Assembly: GCA_030832235.1 (NCBI GenBank) | Contig: JAURJO010000262.1 | Coordinates: 1 to 10,496 of the forward strand | Direction of reading: 5' to 3' | DNA: 10,496 bases | Source of the DNA: Verrucomicrobiota bacterium | GTDB lineage: Bacteria; Verrucomicrobiota; Verrucomicrobiia; Opitutales; Opitutaceae | In this document: one piece after another, positions 6,408 through 10,496 of the stretch | How the letters are laid out: each line of letters begins with the position of its first letter | Numbering within the stretch: position 1 is the first letter of the stretch | The notes under the pieces: generated by a model | Told to the model about the DNA's origin: nothing | Databases searched by the model: none | The model's input: the letters and a program-made list of their open reading frames with translations, nothing else | Translations under genes and position numbers: made by a program

Positions 6408-6448
6408 GGTTGCCGGATGCAACCGGGCTCCGCATGCAACCCCGTTGC
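6408..6448 (-). promoter_or_regulatory. Hairpins in the purA leader, one abutting the start codon
   Basis: In mRNA sense, GGTTGC, loop ATCCG, GCAACC forms a perfect 6-bp stem whose last base touches the purA ATG. Just upstream, GCAAC, loop GGG, GTTGC forms a second stem. The two GTTGC arms can each pair with either GCAAC arm, so the leader can fold in alternative ways. A start-proximal switch of this type could regulate translation, but no ligand or binding protein is implied by the sequence. Confidence 0.35.
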
Positions 6449-6588
6449 CGCGAAGGGAAAACGCGACGCCGCCGGCGAGGGCAATAGCAAAGGCGGGGCG
6501 TGCGGATGGCGTAATGAAAGTGAAAGGGAAAATGGAGAGACCGTGCCGAAGCGTTGTGACGCCTGAAGGAATTCCCGAAAATGGGGTC

Positions 6589-6622
6589 GCCCGCGGAAGG
6601 CACGGAAAACGCGGAAGATTCC
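6589..6622 (+). repeat. CGGAA array, left arm of an inverted pair
   Basis: CGGAA occurs at 6594, 6603 and 6612, a 9-bp period. The 15-mer CGGAAAACGCGGAAG at 6603-6617 is found exactly, inverted, at 6854-6868. Sequence similarity extends over about 34 bases on each side. Confidence 0.6.
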
Positions 6623-6640
6623 GATGCTCGTCGACTTTGG

Positions 6641-6672
6641 TGTAGCGCCGCGGCCGTTCGCCGCGGACCATG
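6641..6672 (+). repeat. TGTAG hairpin repeat, copy with CCGCGGC stem
   Basis: After TGTAGCG comes the stem CCGCGGC (6648-6654), the 5-nt loop CGTTC, the arm GCCGCGG (6660-6666) and the tail ACCATG. Stem length, loop length and flanks match the copy at 6765, while the stem bases differ in a compensated way. Confidence 0.6.
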
Positions 6673-6682
6673 CAGAGGGACG

Positions 6683-6706
6683 TGTAGCCGAAGGCGTTTC
6701 CTGACC
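6683..6706 (+). repeat. TGTAG element, degenerate copy
   Basis: It begins TGTAGCCGA like the clean copy at 6765 and ends TGACC, but the interior (AGGCGTTTCC) forms only a short, weak stem. A further TGTAG at 6796-6800 leads a 4-bp GGCC/GGCC stem and may be another decayed copy. Confidence 0.35.
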
Positions 6707-6720
6707 GCTTCGCGCGGGCT

Positions 6721-6754
6721 CAACCACGGATGGACACGGATCGACACGGATAAG
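6721..6754 (+). repeat. ACGGAT phased array, copy 3
   Basis: ACGGAT occurs three times at exact 10-bp spacing (6726, 6736, 6746). This is the most regular of the three copies in the window and has the same orientation as the others. It is followed 14 bases later by a clean TGTAG hairpin, the same order as seen near 242-320. Confidence 0.7.
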
Positions 6755-6764
6755 CGAGCGCTGA

Positions 6765-6794
6765 TGTAGCCGAGGCTGCCTGCCTCGGACCATG
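6765..6794 (+). repeat. TGTAG hairpin repeat, copy with CCGAGGC stem
   Basis: TGTAG leads into the stem CCGAGGC (6770-6776), the 5-nt loop TGCCT, the arm GCCTCGG (6782-6788) and the tail ACCATG. Compared with the copy at 6641, the fourth stem position is A-T instead of C-G with both sides changed, so the pairing is kept. Confidence 0.6.
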
Positions 6795-6848
6795 ATGTAG
6801 GCCCGACGGCCCTCGCCCTTTCCGGAGCTGACGAACGCGGCGAGTGGC

Positions 6849-6882
6849 GGGACCTTCCGCGTTTTCCGAGTGTTCCGTGGGC
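6849..6882 (-). repeat. CGGAA array, right arm of an inverted pair
   Basis: Read on the minus strand, CGGAA occurs three times at a 9-bp period, and 6854-6868 is the exact reverse complement of the 15-mer at 6603-6617. With the left arm it bounds a block of about 290 bp holding the hairpins and one ACGGAT array. Confidence 0.6.
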
Positions 6883-7046
6883 CCACCCCGCCGCGCATTC
6901 GAGTCTTATCAAGTCGGAGCCTGGAGTTCCTGGTTTCCAGATTCCCCCGTTCTCCGCTGCCTCCGTTTGCTCCTGTTCCCCGGCTTAGGCCGTCTGCTAT
7001 TTCGCCCGCACCGCGGTTCCTCGACCTTCGCTGGCAGCGCCGAGGC

Positions 7047-10000
7047 TCAACGCAGCAGGCCGCCGAGGCCCGCGCGGGCGATGATCTGCCAGAGGTTGGT
7101 GGTCACGCCGGAGGCGGTGCCACCGACGGTGAACGCGTCGCCCATCACCGCGTAGCCTTTGTCGTCTTGTTGTCCGGAGAGCACGCGTGCCTCGTTCAGG
7201 AGCTGCTGCAGGTAGCCCTTGCCGGCGAGGCGGAACTCGAACTGCAACGGCCACTGCTCGAAGCCCTTGCCCGCGACGTGCGTCACGCGGCCTTTGCCGG
7301 TGAGACGGGTCGTCGGCGACAGGAACTCGATCGTGTTCACATTGAGGTTCAGCGCGGCGTCGCGCTCCACCTTCACCGTGAGGCCGTCGAACTTCATCTC
7401 CTCCAGTTCGCGGCCGAGCTGACTTACCCCGCCTGCCGCGGAGGCCACGCGTTGTCCGCCACCCGCCAATGCGCCGGCGAGTCCGATCAGCGCGGTGGCG
7501 GTGCTCACCGTCTCGCCCTTACGGCCGAGTGCGCGGAGCACACCCTTGCTTCCGGTAACCTCGAAGCTGCCGTAGGTGCGCTCGAGCAGATTGCCGACGT
7601 CGGTCCCGTTGCCGGCGAGTTTGGCCGCGACCTTCACGGTCGTCTCGAGCATCGGTTTCTCCTGCGGCGCCGCCGCCCGCAACAACTCGCCCACGTCGAT
7701 TCCGGTGACATCAACGAGGCCCGTGAGCCCGTACGGTTGCGGCTGCACCGCGTTGAACGTGATCGCGGTGGCCAGCTTGAAGGGCTTGTCGCGGAAGCTG
7801 CCTTCGAGGCCGTCGAGGGAAAGCCGCGACTCGGTGATCGTCGCGGCGCCCTTGATCGCGCGGATGGTGTAATCCTTGCCGTAGAGCACGCGCTTCAGGT
7901 CGACCTCGGCGCGTCCGGCGATCCCGGACCAGAAGGGTTTCGTGTCGCGTGCGGGGCCGGCGGGTTTGGCGGGAGCCGTGGCTGCGGGAGCGTTGCGTCC
8001 GGCGGGGGTGGAGGCACCACCGGGGCGGTTCGGTCCGGAGGCCGGAGCCGGGGCAGTCTCACCCGCGGGGGCGAGGGCGGAAAAGGCCTGCAAATCATCC
8101 ACCACGAGATTCGCGCTTGTGAGACGGCCGTTGAATGTGAGCGTCTTCTTGTCCGCGTTGCGGCCGAAGCTGCCGTCAAGGAGCAGGTCTGACTTTCTTC
8201 CGGCCGCCGTGACAGTGAGGGGCGCCTTCAGACTGCCGTCGCCGTTCTCCTTCAATGCCGCGGTCAGCGAAACGTCCACGTCACCGAGGTCCCTCGGAGC
8301 GGTGCGGGTCGCGAGCGCCCGGGCGGATACGACCGCCGTTGCGCTCACATCCTTGTCCGCCGTGAGTTCGAATGTCGCCGTGACACGGCCGCGACCGAGA
8401 TTGGCCAATCCGGCGAGCGCGGGTTGCCGCAGAAGCGCACCGGCGTCGGCCTCCAGCTTTCCCTTGGCGGATAAGGCCGGAGTTTTGGCGACGGTCTTGA
8501 GTTCCCCGACGGCCTTGAGGTTGAGCAAGGGCGTCTCGCCCTGCCGGACCTCGAGTGTGCTGATGTCGTAAGCGAGCACGCCCTTCCGCAGTTGCGCCGA
8601 GAGCGTGGCGGTGAGATCGGCTCCCTGGATCACGGCTTTGCCGTCGAGGCTTGCGGTCGCTCCGCGCAGCACCATCGGCTCGGTGGTGCGCAGCGCCACA
8701 TCCTCCTTCGAGCGTAACGTGACGTCGAGCGCGGTCCCGGCGAACTCCCCGGCGAGTTTCGAGCCCGCGACGTAGGGCTCGGCCCACGCGAGCGGCACGG
8801 CGCCCACGCGCACACGAATGGCGGGGGCATCCGCCTTGTCGGTGGAAATCGCCCCGGACTTGGTCTCCATGCGCAGGCCTTGGAGCAGTTCAATGGCGCT
8901 GAGCAACCGCTCGCCGTCGCGGTTGATGGCCGCTTTCGCCTGGGTCAGCTGCAGGGTGTCGGCTTCGTGCCGGCCTTCGGTCTGCAGGTCGACAGTCAGC
9001 GGGCCCGGATCGAACGCGAGGAAGGGCTTTGCGAGCGTCACCAGTTTGGACTGCAGCTTCGCCGCGAAGCGCACGGCGGGTTTTGCGCCGAGCCCGGTGA
9101 CATCCGCGCTCGCCTCGCCGGACAAGCTGTCGCCGGTCGTCATGGAAAGCTTCAGGTCCGCGAGCCGGGCGGTCAGCCGGGTGGGCGTGTAGTCGATGCC
9201 AGGAGCCACGGACAAGGTGACCTTTTCGAGCAGGGTCTTTCCGCTCCCGTCACGTACGGTCAGGCCGGCGAGCGTGAGAGGCGTCGCGGAGCGCAGGCGC
9301 ACGCGGCTGCCGTCGGGTTCGCCCTCGATCGCGAGGGAAACCGAGAGGGTGCCGCTTTCAATTTTCATCGGAGTGAGCGAAGGCTGGGCCCAGGCGACCG
9401 GCACCGCGTCGAGGGTAAGACGGGCCGCCTCGGCGCCCGGGCTCGGGAGCGACAGGTGGCGATCCGTGAGCCGGTAGATGGCCTTCTGCAGGAGCTTGAT
9501 CCCGGCGAACGTGCGGCCGTTGGCGTCAGCGACGTCGACCGAGAACGCGCGGATTTCCGCGACGCCGTCGGCGACGGCGCCGTCGAAGCTGGATTTGACG
9601 CCGACCGTGCCAATGGCCCCGAGCGCGGGAGAGAGCTTGCCGAGTTCCGCGACACGCGCCTCGAGGTTGCCATTCGCGGAAGCCGCGCCCGAGGCCGGCT
9701 TCACCGAGTACTTGCCTCGGCCCGAGGCCGCCACCTCCGGTAGTCCGAATCCAGCGAGCAGCGCGGCAAGTTGTTCGCTGCGCAGAGCTATCTCCCATTC
9801 ACCCGCCACTTCCCGTGCCGCGGCGGTGAAGCGTGCTTGAGTCGAGACCAAGGGTTCGCTCTTGCCGTTTCGGAGCAACGCAAGCGCCGCTGCATAGTCC
9901 TCGTTTCCGCCGGTTCCGCGGGCGACGCGCCCGGTGAGCTTCACGGTGTCGGCGGGAAGGCCGGCGCCCTTCGCGGACGCCTCCACCTCGAGGTCGGCGG

Positions 10001-10496
10001 CTTCGATGGCGCGTCCCGGGTTGATCGTGACCGCGAGCGTGCCCGCGGATTTCAACGTGGTGACGGCGGCGTCCTTCCGCGCGTCGGTGTAGTCGATCTT
10101 CCACTCCAGCTTGCCCTTTGCGCCGGACTTTAAGTCCGCGCCGCGTACTTCAAAGTTCGTTCGCTGCCCATCGGGCAGCAGGGCGTTTCCGGTGGCGGAG
10201 AGGCGTCCAACCCGCAGATCGACCGGTAGCTGGGCCGCCTTCAGTAAGCCCTCGAAGTCGGCGGGTTTCTCCTCGGATGACTGCGCCGCTTGGCCGGATT
10301 TCGCGGCGGTCCGCTGATCCTTGGCGGCGGCCTTGCCGGGGTCGGCGCGGTTCGCGCCAACGGGGGCGGTGGACTTGCTGGGCGCCGAGGCCGGGGCCGG
10401 GCGGAGATCGAGAGCGATCCCCTTCACGTCGATTTCGTCCACGTCGATCTTTCCGCCCGAAATGTACGCCCACGCCGAGTAGCGGGCGGATACCTC
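7047..10496 (-). CDS. Large AsmA-like envelope protein, N-terminus outside the window
   Basis: The frame is open from its TGA at 7047-7049 to the window edge, about 1149 residues, so the true start lies outside; the GTG at 10442 is internal. The protein is built of alternating hydrophobic beta-strand-like segments with few charged helices, as in AsmA/TamB-type proteins, which are anchored in the inner membrane and span the periplasm; family members are linked to lipid transport and outer-membrane upkeep. The C-terminal 300 residues (DVTGIDVGELL, TYGSFEVTGSKGVLRAL, then ALNLNVNTIEFLSPTTRLTGKGRV) fit the AsmA C-terminal domain. Two Ala/Pro-rich linkers occur, at about 10263-10400 and 7941-8078. 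Two stretches about 200 residues apart look homologous: AVPVAWAQP and AVPLAWAEP with similar flanks (about 9207-9527 and 8598-8927). The membrane anchor is not visible. The family call is good; the cargo and partners are unknown. Confidence 0.75.
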   Translation of the reverse strand, partial: EVSARYSAWAYISGGKIDVDEIDVKGIALDLRPAPASAPSKSTAPVGANRADPGKAAAKDQRTAAKSGQAAQSSEEKPADFEGLLKAAQLPVDLRVGRLSATGNALLPDGQRTNFEVRGADLKSGAKGKLEWKIDYTDARKDAAVTTLKSAGTLAVTINPGRAIEAADLEVEASAKGAGLPADTVKLTGRVARGTGGNEDYAAALALLRNGKSEPLVSTQARFTAAAREVAGEWEIALRSEQLAALLAGFGLPEVAASGRGKYSVKPASGAASANGNLEARVAELGKLSPALGAIGTVGVKSSFDGAVADGVAEIRAFSVDVADANGRTFAGIKLLQKAIYRLTDRHLSLPSPGAEAARLTLDAVPVAWAQPSLTPMKIESGTLSVSLAIEGEPDGSRVRLRSATPLTLAGLTVRDGSGKTLLEKVTLSVAPGIDYTPTRLTARLADLKLSMTTGDSLSGEASADVTGLGAKPAVRFAAKLQSKLVTLAKPFLAFDPGPLTVDLQTEGRHEADTLQLTQAKAAINRDGERLLSAIELLQGLRMETKSGAISTDKADAPAIRVRVGAVPLAWAEPYVAGSKLAGEFAGTALDVTLRSKEDVALRTTEPMVLRGATASLDGKAVIQGADLTATLSAQLRKGVLAYDISTLEVRQGETPLLNLKAVGELKTVAKTPALSAKGKLEADAGALLRQPALAGLANLGRGRVTATFELTADKDVSATAVVSARALATRTAPRDLGDVDVSLTAALKENGDGSLKAPLTVTAAGRKSDLLLDGSFGRNADKKTLTFNGRLTSANLVVDDLQAFSALAPAGETAPAPASGPNRPGGASTPAGRNAPAATAPAKPAGPARDTKPFWSGIAGRAEVDLKRVLYGKDYTIRAIKGAATITESRLSLDGLEGSFRDKPFKLATAITFNAVQPQPYGLTGLVDVTGIDVGELLRAAAPQEKPMLETTVKVAAKLAGNGTDVGNLLERTYGSFEVTGSKGVLRALGRKGETVSTATALIGLAGALAGGGQRVASAAGGVSQLGRELEEMKFDGLTVKVERDAALNLNVNTIEFLSPTTRLTGKGRVTHVAGKGFEQWPLQFEFRLAGKGYLQQLLNEARVLSGQQDDKGYAVMGDAFTVGGTASGVTTNLWQIIARAGLGGLLR

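Larger units (their letters stand above)
6425..7046. other. Repeat-filled spacer between the AsmA-like gene and purA
   Basis: I see no supported gene in these 620 bases. Frames that cross it translate repeats into low-complexity Arg/Pro-rich peptides. It contains inverted CGGAA arrays, TGTAG hairpins and an ACGGAT array, listed separately, followed by a pyrimidine-rich stretch at about 6921-6980. The purA promoter should lie in the less structured, more A-rich stretch near 6450-6580, but I cannot pick hexamers with confidence. No intrinsic terminator with a T-run follows the AsmA-like stop codon. Confidence 0.6.

Noticed and set aside
6408..6671. 88-residue N-terminal extension of PurA
   Set aside because: It would translate spacer and CGGAA repeat sequence, while the family's first strand begins right after the ATG at 6407.
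242..6754. CRISPR array
   Set aside because: The repeats are 6-mers at 10-bp steps or scattered hairpins, with no regular repeat-spacer structure and no cas genes.
6870..8192. Plus-strand open frame (440 codons) opposite the AsmA-like gene
   Set aside because: It starts in repeat sequence and runs antisense to a coherent coding frame; no domain is visible.
10440..10442. GTG as start codon of the AsmA-like protein
   Set aside because: The frame stays open and protein-like to the window edge, and no membrane anchor follows this codon.

Overview
The window is GC-rich and every recognisable gene reads on the minus strand, so transcription runs from high to low coordinates. Several things suggest a member of Verrucomicrobiota, probably near Opitutaceae. 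There is a Tat-signal Gfo/Idh/MocA oxidoreductase, no start codon has a recognisable Shine-Dalgarno sequence, and the spacers are full of short repeats of a kind I associate with that group (ACGGAT triplets, CGGAA triplets, TGTAG hairpins). This placement is an inference from style, not from a marker gene.

Layout from right to left, in transcription order. (1) 10496-7047 is a very large AsmA-like protein; its N-terminus lies outside the window. (2) 7046-6408 is a spacer of about 640 bp with no gene, packed with short repeats and hairpins. (3) 6407-4863 is a long, divergent adenylosuccinate synthetase (purA); a small hairpin abuts its start codon. (4) 4729-1261 is a three-gene cassette: a Tat-signal Gfo/Idh/MocA oxidoreductase, a TIM-barrel aldolase-like protein and a PfkB-family sugar kinase. 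The gaps are 61 and 6 bp, so the last two genes at least are very likely co-transcribed. (5) 1171-555 is a compact toxin-antitoxin pair, a Phd/YefM-like antitoxin followed by a PIN-domain VapC-like toxin, with a 17-bp palindrome just upstream that is a plausible autoregulatory operator. (6) 554-22 is a second repeat-bearing spacer. (7) The first 21 bases may be the first seven codons of another minus-strand gene.

The three-gene cassette looks catabolic: oxidation of a sugar or polyol, phosphorylation by the kinase and cleavage by the aldolase. The substrate cannot be read from the sequence. purA (AMP synthesis), the AsmA-like envelope protein and the toxin-antitoxin pair appear to be functionally unrelated neighbours.

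The least explained signal is in the spacers. Two TGTAG-led hairpins share one architecture (7-bp stem, 5-nt loop, ACCATG tail) and differ by compensatory base changes. A 10-bp-phased ACGGAT array occurs three times in one orientation. A pair of inverted CGGAA arrays bounds about 290 bp of the larger spacer. I did not find a clear new enzyme or defence system.
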